Positions 40,807 to 52,100 of a DNA stretch of 64,000 nucleotides are shown here, piece after piece. Location of the stretch: the NCBI GenBank assembly GCA_036924285.1, contig JAYKYS010000004.1, positions 24,894,001-24,958,000 on the forward strand, written 5' to 3'. Origin of the DNA: Asterella californica. Its lineage: Eukaryota > Streptophyta > Marchantiopsida > Marchantiales > Aytoniaceae. The translations under genes and the position numbers were made by a program. Under the pieces are notes generated by a model that had not been told where the DNA came from, did not search any database, and saw nothing but the letters and a program-made list of their open reading frames with translations. The number at the start of each line of letters is the position of its first letter. Within the stretch, counting starts at the first letter, position 1.

Positions 40807-42620
40807 GACATTGACCCGTTTCAGAAATCTGTTTCAAAGTACACTAGGAAGATTCGATCTTCAAAACCATTATCAGTCATCGACTTGTCAAAGTGGATCG
40901 GAGTCTCCGAAGGTGTTGGTTCATCCGTTGCGGTTTTCTGTGGCGCTTTTTTCTTCAGAATGTGTCCTGGCAACTCGAACAACTTCTAGCCCGTCACCTC
41001 CTGCTTATCAGGTATCTGCAGCTCACAAATAGGTGTTTTCTGTCGCATTATCTCACGAATATGAAGAGGAATCATTTCTCATGAATGATTTTAGTTTTAG
41101 AATTTGACTGCTATATATATAGTGCCTTCGTTTCTCGTGGGCACGAACAGGACTAACAGCTACGTCTTTCTCAGGGTAAATATGACGGGACCAGCTGAAG
41201 CCTACGTGAAAGCTGGTGAGGTTGAAAACGCCATGGAGATGTTCTCCAAACCGACTTGAGGTCGATAAAAGCCAATGCTCTTGCTGAAGATCACGAACAT
41301 ATCTCTGAAGTTGTCAGCAAAGCAAGTGTGCAAGAGATTATTCAAAGGCAATGGACAGAAGAGACACGGAATCCTGAATTTTCACTGCTGCCGGTCATGT
41401 ATTTTGGCAGCAGAGCTTGAGAAGGCTAGCGATTCTTATAGAGCACTGTCCGGCTTGGAAGCTTATTGGAGTAATTCACTTCCTGTTACCTTCTCCTTTG
41501 CCAACGTCCAGCCTTCAAGGACACTATTTATACCGTGCTATTGCGCGCAGTGTGATAACTGTATTCCAAATTCAAGCTTTCCTCCCCGATAGGGTCGACT
41601 TGTTGTTCCGACAGGTATCTAAAGTTATAACTCTCCGTTGATGTATTTTTCCACTTTCCACCAGGTCGCAAGAAGACTGAAAAAGAAAGGTGCTAAGGAG
41701 TTACAGCTGTGTGCACCATTGATGGGGGCGGGCGGAAAAACTGCTCATGCCCTTCAAACTTACAACAACCTTGTTTGTTCAGCTTAGAAGAGCAAGTTCA
41801 GTCACAGTGACAGTATATATAAGCAAATGAGAGCTCTGTAAACAGGTACAGTGATACGTATTTGTTCTATAAAGGAAGAGTAGTTTATCCACTACAACCA
41901 GATCAGTTCGGTTTCACAGCATCTTTCTTCCACATAGCAATGCCACAGGGCAAAATCTGTTGTGGTCGCCTCATCTTGGGCCGGTATCTCATAAAGGCCT
42001 AAGGCTTTACATTCCGGGTATAGAAACACAGCCGATATACAAGTCTCTAGATCCACCTGGAAGCTTCATCGCATCCAAAAGCAGCCATGTTCATATATAA
42101 CTAAGTTCAACCTTCATCGCTTCACATCGATCAACAGGAAAATTGCGAACAAAGAAACCTATCTTGTCATATCCCAGTGGTTAATATCAGATTGAGTTCT
42201 ACACTCATATTATGTATAACGTTGCTGCAGCTTGGAAAAGCATGTGTGGGGTCTTTCATGTTTTCTGTTCCGCACATATGTGCAGGTCATTTTTCTCGAG
42301 GAGCTCACAAACCTCCGTAGTTGGAAGACCCTAGAGCATATAAGCCCACCTTTCACGAGGAGAGGTGAATTTGTCTCCTTGGGGGCTTTGTTTGTACCGT
42401 ACTGTGAAACTTTGCAGTCGCTCCAAATCTGTATTGTCAACGGCTACTAAACCCCAGTTCATTCTAGTTGAAAGGTAAGATACCAAGGTCGATTGGTCGT
42501 TTGCCGAGGACTTCTCCTTCCTTCTTCACGAGAGAGACGCTACCTACCTCCTACGCTTGAGGACGTGTATAGGACTTAGACCCATAAACTGAGTTGCTGT
42601 GAGCACTTCGAAGGGGGTTA
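40807..42620. other. decayed interval with possible host gene fragments
   Basis: The first 70 bp continue the duplicated sequence seen at 57180-57250, that is, the target of the copia insertion. Otherwise there are short exon-like stretches (a PPR-like one at about 41170, and 42280-42450 after a TGTGCAG) but no gene model I can join. Confidence 0.45.
41170..41425 (+). pseudogene. possible PPR-like fragment
   Basis: Ala-Tyr-Val-Lys-Ala-Gly-Glu-Val-Glu-Asn-Ala-Met-Glu-Met-Phe-Ser resembles the second helix region of a pentatricopeptide repeat. It ends at a TGA. In a shifted frame an open stretch of about 55 codons continues (Ile-Lys-Ala-Asn-Ala-Leu-Ala-Glu-Asp-His). PPR proteins bind organelle RNA, but one degenerate motif is weak evidence. 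It may be part of any helical repeat protein. Confidence 0.28.
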
Positions 42621-42625
42621 CAACA

Positions 42626-42913
42626 TGTTGAAGGATAATAAGTTCACGTTCTTTCTACTTTGACTATGACCTTTGACTATGACCTTTCAGTTCCCTTCTC
42701 CCTCTTCAGTATCTGTTCCGTAACTCTCTCTAGTGTAACTGTGTTGTAACTCCTTTCTTGTAATACCTCCTTGTAACTCCTTGTTCCCTTTTTCTTCCCT
42801 GAGGCACCCCTAATGACCTCTACTCTGGAGATGATGACAGCTCTATTGTCTGATCCCCTGTACGCAACTTCAGTTGTGATGTGAGCTCCAGCTAACTCTC
42901 GCCTTATTCAACA
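42626..42913 (+). repeat. 5' LTR of the plus-strand copia
   Basis: TGTTGAAGG...TTATTCAACA, 288 bp, with short direct repeats (GACTATGACCTTT twice, TGTAACTCCTT twice). It aligns to 55282-55568 with about 5 percent differences by eye. Confidence 0.95.
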
Positions 42914-42925
42914 TGGTATCAGAGC
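42914..42925 (+). other. primer-binding site (initiator Met tRNA)
   Basis: TGGTATCAGAGC immediately follows the LTR. Confidence 0.93.
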
Positions 42926-43610
42926 AAGGCAGCGAGAAGCAAGAGAGAGAGAGTTTTTGCAAGGGGCTTGACAGGAGGAACGGAAGGTTCCATCTATGGA
43001 AAAGAGAGTATGAGTGAGGATGGAGAAATACTCTTGACTGTGAAAAATGCGGATGTGGGCAGTAGTGTGAGTGCTCAGAAATTTTTCGTTTTTGGAGACT
43101 ATTTTACAGTTCCAGAGAGTTTGAAACTCGATTTGGAGGGGTTTCTGGACATTTTTTGACGATTTCAAGGGCACCAACCTTTGGAGTCTTGTCAGGAAGG
43201 GTCGAATTAAGTAGGATACACCCTTTCTTGGATTTTTTGTCATGGTGAAAAGTTACCGAAACTCACCTTTGACCAGCGTTTTGAGGGGGTTAGAGACGTT
43301 TTCTGCGAATTCTGAGGGCACATTATCGGTAGAAAAAGGCTCCGTTGGAATACCTTTCCAACGAAATTTTTTTCGACCGATTCTGACCTCGTTTGCGAAC
43401 TGTCAGAAACTGTCAGAAACTTCTGACGAACTTTGACCGTCGATTTGAAGGCCTTACAGACCTTTTCTGGAGAAACTAAAATTTTTCGAGGTCTACCCCT
43501 ATCCCACGCCCCCCGCACTTAAAGGTCCTACTTTCACTTTGCCAACACGCATACCAAGTTTCATTTCAGTTGGAGACTGTTTGGTTAGACCAAGTTCGTG
43601 ACAGTGCACA

Positions 43611-44123
43611 ATGGCGTCGGTTACCATAACAGAGAACTTATTTTCTGATTCTCATAAGTTGAATACTTCGAACTATCCTATTTGGAGAGCTAGGGTACAG
43701 GCCATACTTGCTGGATATGACTTGAGGAAGTTTGTTACTGACTTACAAGAGAGACCTACTGTTGTTGAAGAAGCTATCGTTTGAGATAGACGTGATCAGT
43801 TAGCACTTTCTGTCATCAAGATGACAGTGAAAGATGCTGAGCTAGTTGATATCCTAGATACAGAAACTTCGAAAGAAGCATGGGATACCTTTACCAAGAA
43901 ACATGAAGTGACGAAAGAGGGGAAGTTGAGAGTTCTTAAGGATAAACTCGCAACCTTGCAGATGTAAGAAGGTAAGAGCATTGAGGACCATTTTATGGCC
44001 CTCAATCTATCTTACAGGACATCAAAACCTTAGGAGGAAGAGTTGAGAGTTCAGAAGCTATTCATTCGTTTCTTGAAAGTCTCCCTTCTGCTAATGAGGC
44101 ATTTGTGAAGACTATGAAGGTAC
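43611..44123 (+). pseudogene. gag: copia gag, N-terminal part
   Basis: From ATG at 43611 the frame reads Tyr-Pro-Ile-Trp-Arg-Ala-Arg-Val (gag N-terminus), Ala-Trp-Asp-Thr-Phe and Lys-Leu-Arg-Val-Leu-Lys-Asp-Lys-Leu. It has stops at TGA (about 43782) and TAA (about 43965), with a frameshift near 44010. The gypsy element inserted at 44124; gag continues at 51702 with Arg-Pro-Gly-Lys-Ile-Asp-Met-Asp-Glu-Leu. Confidence 0.82.
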
Positions 44124-44899
44124 TGTAACACCAGGGGTTGCATAGTAGTAAATATGTGATAAGTTATAACTATGTGTGGTGAGTCTTCTAAATAAGTCCC
44201 AAGGCTAGACCATACTCTAAGTTAGTGACAGATAACTAGGAGTAGTCACAGTTAGAGTTGGAGGTATTTGAGGGCAAAATATTAGAATATTCTAAAGTGT
44301 GAGAACTACTATTTTGTTTGGTTGTGCATAAAATGACAAAGATGTGAATAATACACTCTTGTCTTATACGTGACTGATTTTTATTGGTTGTAGAGACTTA
44401 AGGGTCAAACAATCAAGAGGGTTGTTGACCTTTTTGGCTCAATTATGTGTTAGTATTTTGTCTTATAAGGAGCAATCCGAGATTCCTTTCAAAGATTCCT
44501 TTATACTTCTAGAAGGATCATAATTATTAGAGTAGAGTCAAAGGAGGAGAAATCTACTCTTGACTTAGGACTTTTATCTTTGACTTGGTCTCGGTAAATT
44601 ACAGTAAATCAGATTTAAAAGTAGTTACTATGGTAAATCTGCAGTAGTATAAATAGAGGGGTTGTTGAGTGACCTCTCATCCTCCCTTTGCTTTGTATTT
44701 GGAAGCCGTTAGGCCGTATCTATAAAGGGTGTGTTTTTCTCATCTCTATGCCTCCATGAGAGTTATGGTTCCGAGTGAGGAAGTATGTTGAGGGTTGGAT
44801 TTAGCAGAGGCCTCCTAGTTCTATGATGCGCCTCACGAAAGGCCATCAGAGGTTTACCTTGGGTGAGAGACAGGACCGGTAGCACGCTTGAGGGTCACA
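44124..44899 (+). repeat. 5' LTR of gypsy C
   Basis: TGTAACACCAGGGG...GAGGGTCACA, 776 bp, about 98 percent identical to the 3' copy by eye. A TATAAATA box is at 44648-44655. Confidence 0.95.
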
Positions 44900-44925
44900 T
44901 TTTTGGTTCCGTTGCCGGGACCTCA
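44900..44925 (+). other. primer-binding site region of gypsy C (tRNA-Asp-like)
   Basis: TTTTTGGTTCCGTTGCCGGGA follows the LTR. It resembles the TGGCGCCGTTGCCGGGGA site (tRNA-Asp) of Athila/Tat-type plant gypsy elements, with a few changes. The exact tRNA is uncertain. Confidence 0.6.
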
Positions 44926-44943
44926 CTAGGAGGCTTGAGAGAT

Positions 44944-45123
44944 ATGTTTCGCGTGCAGTTTTACATCAAACAGAAGGACGTTATGAGAGAGCATATTGAG
45001 AGAACTCTTGGAGAGGCTAGAGCTACTGCCATGCTAGAGACCTTAGAGCCATTCGTGTATCTTGTTGTCATCTACGATGCATTTGAAGTCATCTTGTACA
45101 TTCTGTATCACTTAGGATGTTAG
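44944..45123 (+). CDS. gypsy leader ORF, distant homologue, 59 aa
   Basis: Met-Phe-Arg-Val-Gln-Phe-Tyr-Ile starts an intact frame. It has an Arg-Glu-His-x3-Arg-x-Leu-Gly-Glu centre, Glu-Pro-Phe-Val-Tyr-Leu-Val-Val, and Phe-Glu-Val-Ile-Leu-Tyr-Ile-Leu near the end. The pattern follows the leader ORFs of gypsy A (2554-2978) and of 29693-30123: a basic start, Gly-Glu in the middle, a hydrophobic Val-rich stretch and a Val-x-Leu-Tyr-Ile-Leu ending. It lies right after the primer-binding site. Only one unit is clear here. Function unknown. Confidence 0.4.
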   Translation: MFRVQFYIKQKDVMREHIERTLGEARATAMLETLEPFVYLVVIYDAFEVILYILYHLGC

Positions 45124-45516
45124 AATCAGCTGAAGAGAACGTGTCGAGTGTTAGAGTTTAAATCTGAGAGTAGAGTGGTTCATACAATCCTATATGTTGA
45201 TGAGAGTAGAAGATAAGATCACTCTTATCAGGTTCTTTGAGTGATAATTCTTATCGTTGCAACTAAAAAGGAGGAGAGACTAAGGGTCCGAATGTGTAGA
45301 CGATTTGCTTTATGATCGAGTTTACAGTCACTATCATTTTCTCTGTATTTCTTGAACGTCTTTGAAACTTCACGACGGTTTGGAGGAGCTCCTGATCTAT
45401 CTATTGATCCAAAGATCACTCGTTTTGGAGCTACAGGCTCAAGATATCGCTGTCAGAAGTTCAGTTGGTAGTCCAATCGATCAAAATCTGCATGGGGTCA
45501 AATTTAAGTCGAGATC

Positions 45517-45895
45517 ATGGAGGGTCAGAAAGAGTGGGTAGTGAGACTTAGGAACCTCCCTCAAAATCTTGATGTCATAGTGGGTGTAGACGAATGTTCT
45601 AGAGAGTTAAAGGTCAAATTTGAAGAGAGGACGGAGAGAAACAGACAAGACTCTTCCAAGAAGAAGTTGAGCACAGAATCGTGGTGCTACTTTTGTAGAG
45701 GGTTGGGGCACTAAGCAGCAAGTTGTCCCGTGAGATTCAAGAGAGAAAATCCTCGTGAGGGAAGGAGTTCTATTGATCTAGGTCTTCGAGTAGGTCCATC
45801 GTCTCCTTCACGCGTTTTCAAGGACGAGAACATCTGCTCAAACTGTGGGATTGAAGGTTTGCCAAAGGAGCACGAGTGTGGAGACGTGTGATCGC
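45517..45895 (+). pseudogene. zinc-knuckle ORF upstream of gag in gypsy C
   Basis: The frame starts Met-Glu-Gly-Gln-Lys-Glu-Trp-Val. It contains Cys-Tyr-Phe-Cys-x4-His-x4-Cys near 45690-45730 (broken by TAA right after the His), then after a basic stretch Cys-Ser-Asn-Cys and a later His-x-Cys near 45838-45885. It looks like a nucleocapsid-type protein placed before, and separate from, the usual gag that has its own knuckle. It could be a duplicated gag end or an accessory RNA-binding protein. Confidence 0.5.
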
Positions 45896-46205
45896 ACTGT
45901 TGGCATCTACGTCTAGAAGATTGAGAGAGGAGCAACGAGTTGAAACGGAGAAGCTGTCATCTTCAGACGAAAATTCAGCTAACGCATGATGGAGATGATA
46001 ATCCAGATGGTGGAGAAGGTGACGATGAGGATGCGACTCATGCATACGTTCGGTGAGGAGATAGCGCAGGTGATTATGATGGAACCTTTTCCTTTCTTGC
46101 TATCGATGGTCGATTAGCTCGCATGGAGTTAGTAATGTTCATCTTATACTAGAAAACGAAGAGAGATATTGTGTTGAGGAGAGGAGAAGACATCAAGAAT
46201 TTAAG

Positions 46206-47432
46206 ATGGGGAAGCTTCCGGTTTTCTATGGAAAGGATGGTGAGGATGTAGAAACCTTTGTGTGAGATTTCAAGCGAGCATGCATCGGAAACCATGAGAG
46301 GAAGAAGGAAGAGTGGGCATCACTATTACCTGATTTCCTAGAGGATACTGCATTGACTTGGTATGAGGAATACAGAAGGAACAAGATTGAGATGGATACA
46401 TGGGAAAGCTTGACGGAGGCTCTAATTGAGAACTTTCTGCCGGATGAGAGCTATGAGAAGCTCATGACCGAGGTGACCTTCTTGAAGCAAAGAGATGCTG
46501 AGAAGGTGAGGGTTTACGCAGAAAGGACCGAGAAGTTGGAGGCTCGTTTCAAGACTATATTGAAGAAGAGCGGTGATAATGTGGAGGCTACAATGGTGGG
46601 AATTGTGGCCATGCTTACCAAGAACTTTGTGGCAGGCTTGAAGCCTCAAATCAGAACTCAGGTGAAGTACGAGAAGCCCACCACTAAGGCGAAGGCGATC
46701 GAAATTGCAGTTCGAATGGAAGAGAGATTGGAAGACGATGACGTTCTTCTAGGAGAAGCAAAGGCGGCAAGTGTTGCAAGGATTACACTCGGTGGTAGAG
46801 CTGCTCAAAGAATCCCGACGCCTGCTATGGTTAACACACCTGTTGTGGTTGCTGTCAACCCTCCGGCGCCTAATCTTCAAGATGAACTAAGACAAATAAC
46901 AGAAACGTTGGTGGATCTGAAGATCAATGTAGTGCAGTTGAAAGAGCGGAGGAACCAAGGAGGAGGAGGAGGCCAACGAGGTTATGGAGGAAATTTCAAT
47001 CGAGGGCCTCAAAATGAATTCGGTGGTATCTCGTGCTACGGATGTGGTGGTCCTCATTTTCAAAGGAATTGTCCACACTCCATCCAAAATGGAGGACGGA
47101 ACAATGAAGGTGCAAGAGGAAATCTGGGAGGAGGAGTTCCGCCACAAAACAAAGACAAAGGCGTTGCCACAATTGATGCGGTGAAGGTACCAAATGTCTA
47201 CGAGAGAGGAGAATGTTCTTACTCTTCTCAAGTGGAAATCTTAGCTCACGAGAGGAAGAGGACGAGGTTTTCAGAGGAACCTATGATCATTGAGGATTCT
47301 CAAAGTAGGAGCACTCGTTCCAGCATTATGTCTTCTTCTCAGAAGGAGCATAGGAAGAAGTTGGGAATGGAGGATTTCACCATTTCAGTTGCTCAACCTA
47401 GATATGACGTAGTGGAGGATATTGGCACGTAG
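46206..47432 (+). pseudogene. gag: gag of gypsy C (one nonsense codon)
   Basis: One frame of 409 codons starts at ATG 46206 and has TGA at about 46264; it is open from 46353 to the end. Retrotrans_gag domain: Leu-Pro-Val-Phe-Tyr-Gly-Lys-Asp-Gly-Glu, Ala-Leu-Thr-Trp-Tyr-Glu-Glu, Phe-Leu-Lys-Gln-Arg, Phe-Val-Ala-Gly-Leu-Lys. A Gly-rich stretch and the zinc knuckle Cys-Tyr-Gly-Cys-x3-His-x4-Cys (47035-47075) follow. The tail is charged. Confidence 0.88.
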
Positions 47433-47559
47433 AAAGCCAACATAACAGTGGGTCAATTGATTGCACTCAACCCAAGCTTGAGGAGAGAGCTTCGAGAGGA
47501 TTGAGCTCGAGAAGGACCAAGAAGAAGAAATCTAAGGGCAAGACCAACGTCTCAAGTGT

Positions 47560-47965
47560 GGGAGTTGGTGTAGTGGATGCTCAGGCCTCTGAGATATGCA
47601 CTAAAGCATCCAAGATCGAGGTTCGTTTGAATGGACACTTTGTACCTGATGTGTTGGTGGACGGAGGTTCTGCTGTGAACGCGATATCTGAACGTTTGAT
47701 GAAGCGGTTGAGGATGAAATCCACGAGACCGGCGAGCATCATTGTTGGTATGGCAACAAGCAGAGGGTGAGATCTCTTGGAGTCCTGGAGAAAGTAGTGG
47801 TGTCGGTTATGGGGATACAAACTTTAATGTCTTTTCAAATTCTGAAAGATTCCAGCTATGACTTGCTCCTTGGAAGACCTTGGTTGAGAGCCGTTCGTAC
47901 AACTGATAGATGGCACAAAGGTTACTTGAGGATAGGACCTAGCAACCATCGAGTGAAGGTGCTTC
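47560..47965 (+). pseudogene. pro: aspartic protease of gypsy C (frameshift)
   Basis: Val-Leu-Val-Asp-Gly-Gly-Ser-Ala-Val-Asn near 47655-47685 is the active site; a Gly replaces the common Ser/Thr after Asp, as in several Athila/Tat proteases. After a frameshift near 47768 the C-terminal part reads Asp-Leu-Leu-Leu-Gly-Arg-Pro-Trp-Leu. Confidence 0.85.
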
Positions 47966-48196
47966 TCTCAAGTGGTGGTTGTGTAACTTCTGATTCTGAT
48001 AGACCAACCAGCGACTATTGGGAGTCAGAAACCGAAGACAGTGGAAGTGTCTCCGGAGTAGATACGGGTGGTTCTTTTGATGAGGAGACATCAGAAGATG
48101 AGGAGTTCGATATGGACTGCATCACGTCTCATATTGGAGCTATTGATTTGCTCCCTCGACCATCTGTTGAGAAGGACCCAGACAAAACAAAACTAA

Positions 48197-49647
48197 GTGG
48201 AGAGGACTCGCAACCATCAAGTTCCCAAGGTGACTTCGAAAGAGAAGAGAAGATTCTTGGAGATATTCAGGAAATACATCCACGTGTTTGCTTTCAACTA
48301 TAAAGATCTGAAGGAGGTGACATTAGAGACGCACCGGATCAACGTGGAGGAGGACGTGAGACCTGTTCGACAAAAGCAACGGAGGATCAGCCTGCCAACA
48401 ACTGTGATCGTCAAAGAAGAGATTGATAAACTGAAAGAAGTTGGGTTCATTTACGAAGTGGAGAATTCAGAATGGGTATCGTCCATCGTGATCGTGAAGA
48501 AGAAGAACGGTAAGCTTCGCGTATGTGTGGATTACAAGAAGTAGAATGCGGTCACGAAGAAGGATTACTACCCGTTGCCATTCATCGATGAGATCTTGGA
48601 AGAAGTCGCAGGTCACGAATGGTACAGTTTTGGAGACGGTTATAGTGGATATAACCAGATCCATATAGTCCCTGAGCATCAACACTAATGACCTTCACTA
48701 CTCCGTGGGGTACATTTGCGTTTCGCGTGATGCCGTTCGGGTTATGTAATGCTCTAGCTACTTTTCAACGGTTCATGAACAAAGTGTTCGAACCGTTTCT
48801 TGGGAAGTTTGTTAGAGACTTCATTGATGACTTTTGTGTGTATGGGCGGAAGGAGGATCACTTTGATCATCTGATCAAAGTATTAGAGCGATTGGAGCAA
48901 GCTAATGCATCTCTGAATCCAGAAAAGTACATTTTTGGATGCGAGGAGGGTTTGCTGTTGGGGCACATTGTCTCCAAAAATGAAATAGGAGTGGATCCAG
49001 ACAAGGTGAAGAAGATAGTCGAACTACCATTCCCTACTAGGTTGACCAAGTTGAGATAATTTCTTGAGATGGTGGGATATTAGCGTAGATTCATTTCATC
49101 CTTTTCCAATAAAGCTCAATCGTTGACCAACTACATGAAGAAGGGTGTAGTCTTCGAGCTGATACTTCAAGATCAGAAGGTTAAGGAAGCGTTTGAAGAA
49201 TTGAAGAAGGCATTGGGGATAGCCCCAATCCTCGCCAAACCTGACTGGAGCAAGTCATTCATTGTTTATACTGATGCATCCAATGTTGCGATTGGATGTA
49301 CCTTGAATCAGTTAGATGAGAATGGACACGACCATCCAATAGCTTATGCTAGTAGACAGATGGTGCAGGCTGAGAAGAACTATTCCGTGACAGAGAGAGA
49401 AGGGTTGGCCGTGATCTTTGCTTTGAAGAAGTTTCGACACTATTTGTTAGGAGGAAAATTTTCTATAGTGACTAATCACAAAGCTTTGAAGTACATCTTC
49501 AATAAGCCCAACGCGGAGGGAAGGATAGCTCGATGGAAGATCCTCATGGCAGAATATGACTACGTCATTGAGGATAGACCGGAGAGGAAGCATGCCAACG
49601 CAGATTTGTTGTCGAGAGCTTACGACGAATTGGGGAAGAACCATTAG
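48197..49647 (+). pseudogene. pol: reverse transcriptase and RNase H of gypsy C
   Basis: The fingers (Arg-Val-Cys-Val-Asp-Tyr-Lys near 48520) are followed by TAG at 48542. The palm with Phe-Gly-Asp-Gly-Tyr-Ser-Gly-Tyr-Asn-Gln comes next, where Gly replaces the usual Leu beside the first catalytic Asp. A TAA follows, then the motif Val-Met-Pro-Phe-Gly-Leu-Cys-Asn-Ala and the catalytic Phe-Ile-Asp-Asp-Phe near 48820-48840. Further stops lie at 49057 and 49081. RNase H (49123-49647) has Tyr-Thr-Asp-Ala-Ser, Thr-Glu-Arg-Glu-Gly and Asn-Ala-Asp-Leu-Leu-Ser-Arg and is open. The enzyme is inactive as read. Confidence 0.88.
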
Positions 49648-49670
49648 ATGATACTTTTCCGGACGAAGAC

Positions 49671-50912
49671 TTGATGACCATCACGTTGAGCAACGAGGTG
49701 CCGGAAGAGTACAAGGAGGTGTGGAATTTCCTTTCTGGCATTCCTGAAGGTATGCGAGCGAGAGAGAAGAATGCTCTAATGAGAAGGTGTAAGCCATACA
49801 CCATTGTTGAAGGAGTTCTTTTTCATCAAGGTGCTGATGGACTGCTACGACGAGTTGTGGGCAAGGAGGAAGCTGCGAGGTTGATGCTGGAGTTCCACGA
49901 TGGACCTGTATGTGGTGGTCACTTTGATGGTAAGGTGACGACTTTTAATATCTTAGACGATGGATATCAATGGAAGGGTATTTTCAAGGACTGTTTGGAG
50001 TATTGCAGAACTTGCAATGTGTGCCAAGCCTTTGTCAAGAAGTCTACTAGCACTCCTCCCTTGAGATAAGTTTCTGTGCTAGGTCCGTTTGAGAAGTGGG
50101 GAATTGATCATGTCGGTCCTTTAAACAAAACACCTCGTGGCAACAGATATATCGTGATTGCAACCGATTATTTGACCAAGTGGGTGGAAGCCAGACCACT
50201 TAAAGCCACAAGTGAGGAAGAGGTTGGCCGTTTATGTTGGAAAATTTCTCCATCAAGTCGCGAGTGACAACTTCTTACAAATCGAACGCTAACGGGTTAG
50301 CTGAGAAGACCAATCATACCTTGTGTGCGATGCTGGTCAAGGATGCTGATATGGAGGACGCGAAGCACAACTGGGATAAGATGTTACATGCAATCTTGTG
50401 GGAGTATAGGACTACTACGAAAACTTCGACGGGGTACACTCCTTTTCATCTTGTTTACGATGTGGAATCGAAGTTGCCCATACAGTTTGATTTACCTACC
50501 TTTCAAACTGTCCACAAGAGGTTAAAGAGGTCGATTGGAGCAGCAGCTGAGAAGTCTAGAAGGGAGCAACTATTGGAGTTGGAGGAAGCACGAGTGGTGG
50601 CAATGGTTCAGATGGAGAAGGTGCAAGAACGTCAGAAGAAATATTACGACAAGCGTCTCGATAAGAGAGAAGTGAAGCCGTTCAAGGAAGAAGATATGGT
50701 AATGCTTTTTGATGTCATTAGGTATAAGAGAGCTAGGAAGAAGTTCCTTCCACGTTAGTTTGGTCCTTTCATTGTCGAGAAGGTATGGAGTAATTTTACA
50801 TACGACTTGAAAGAGCTAGGAGGACGGAGGTTTGACCGGGTGAATCACGACAAGCTCAAGCTCTTCCATCAAAGGAAAGTCACCGTTCACTCCGAGGACG
50901 GAGTGAAAACTT
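49671..50912 (+). pseudogene. pol: integrase of gypsy C with internal deletion
   Basis: The zinc-binding part has His...His and Cys-Arg-Thr-Cys-Asn-Val-Cys near 50010-50035. The DDE core begins with Gly-Ile-Asp-His-Val-Gly-Pro-Leu (first Asp, near 50105) and Tyr-Leu-Thr-Lys-Trp-Val-Glu-Ala. It then jumps at about 50240-50255 from a Ser-Glu-Glu-Glu-Val stretch to Ser-Asn-Ala-Asn-Gly-Leu-Ala-Glu (Glu retained). The second Asp region is missing, so strand transfer should be impossible. The C-terminal Gly-Pro-Phe-Ile-Val chromo-like end runs to about 50912. Confidence 0.87.
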
Positions 50913-50926
50913 AGTCTGGGGGTAAA

Positions 50927-51701
50927 TGTAACACCAGGGGTTGCATAGTAGTAAATATGTGATAAGTTATAACTATGTGTGATGAGTCTTCTAAATAAGT
51001 CCCAAGGCTAGACCATACTCTAAGTTAGTGACAGATAACTAGGAGTAGTCACAGTTAGAGTTGGAGGTATTTGAGGACAAAATATTAGAATATTCTAAAG
51101 TGTGAGAACTACTATTTTGTTTGGTTGTGCATAAAATGACAAAGATGTGAATAATACACTCTTGTCTTATGCGTGACTGATTTTTATTGGTTGTAGAGAC
51201 TTAAGGGTCAAACAATCAAGAGGGTTGTTGACCTTTTTGGCTCAATTTTGTGTTAGTATTTTGTCTTATAAGGAGCAATCCGAGATTCCTTTCAAAGATT
51301 CCTTTATACTTCTAGAAGGATCCTAATTATTAGAGTAGAGTCAAAGGAGGAGAAATCTACTCTTGACTTAGGACTTTTACTTTTGACTTGGTCTTGGTAA
51401 ATTGCAGTAAATCAGATTTACAAATAGTTACCATGGTAAATCTGCAGTAGTATAAATAGAGGGGTTGTGAGTGACCTCTCATCTTCCCTTTGCTTTGTAT
51501 TTGGAAGCCGTTAGGCCGTATCTATAAAGGGTGTGTTTTTTTCATCTCTATGCCTCCATGAGAGTTATGGTTCCGAGTGAGGAAGTATGTCGAGGGTTGG
51601 ATTTAGCAGAGGCCTCCTAGTTCTATGATGCGCCTCACGAAAGGCCATCAGAGGTTTACCTTGGGTGAGAGACAGGACCGGTAGCACGCTTGAGGGTCAC
51701 A
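50927..51701 (+). repeat. 3' LTR of gypsy C
   Basis: 775 bp, matching 44124-44899. A TATAAATA box is at 51451-51458. The preceding GTCTGGGGGTAAA is the polypurine-like tract. Confidence 0.95.
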
Positions 51702-52100
51702 GTACGTCCTGGAAAGATTGACATGGACGAACTGGAGAGTTTGGTGCTACAAGAAGAGATCAACATCGGACAGAAGAACAAAAGAAAAGCAGCAAGTGAC
51801 GAATCTGTTTTGCTGCACATCAACAAACAGAGAGGAAACTTTCGAGGGAAGAGGAAACCATTTCCTCTCAACAAAGGTGGAATAGCAGTGCTGGATCAAG
51901 CAACCAATGAGGAGGCTCTTCTGCACATGCGCAAGTTAACAAGAAGCGCAAGAATGGAAACTGTCACTACTGTGATAAACCAGGCCACTTTGCTCGTGAG
52001 TGCAGATTGAAGGCAAGACACGAAGGTACTGATAAGAGCAAAAACAGAGCAAATCTTGCTCAGGCTAAGTCTCCAGGAGAAGGTAATGAGTAGCTGTTTT
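51702..52100 (+). pseudogene. gag: copia gag, C-terminal part with zinc knuckle
   Basis: The frame resumes after the nested gypsy with Glu-Ser-Leu-Val-Leu-Gln-Glu-Glu, then a basic segment. After a frameshift, the knuckle Cys-His-Tyr-Cys-x4-His-x4-Cys lies near 51965-52008. TAG at about 52091 follows. Confidence 0.85.

Larger units (their letters stand above)
44124..51701 (+). mobile_element. full-length Ty3/gypsy retrotransposon C (TSD GTAC), nested in copia gag
   Basis: LTRs at 44124-44899 and 50927-51701 are flanked by GTAC at 44120-44123 and 51702-51705. The internal part has a leader ORF, a zinc-finger ORF, gag, protease, reverse transcriptase, RNase H and integrase in gypsy order. The reverse transcriptase wording (Pro-Phe-Gly-Leu-Cys-Asn-Ala, Phe-Ile-Asp-Asp-Phe) points to the Athila/Tat side of gypsy. 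The LTRs are very similar, so the insertion is recent. Many stops make it inactive. Integrase has lost its second catalytic region. Confidence 0.95.
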
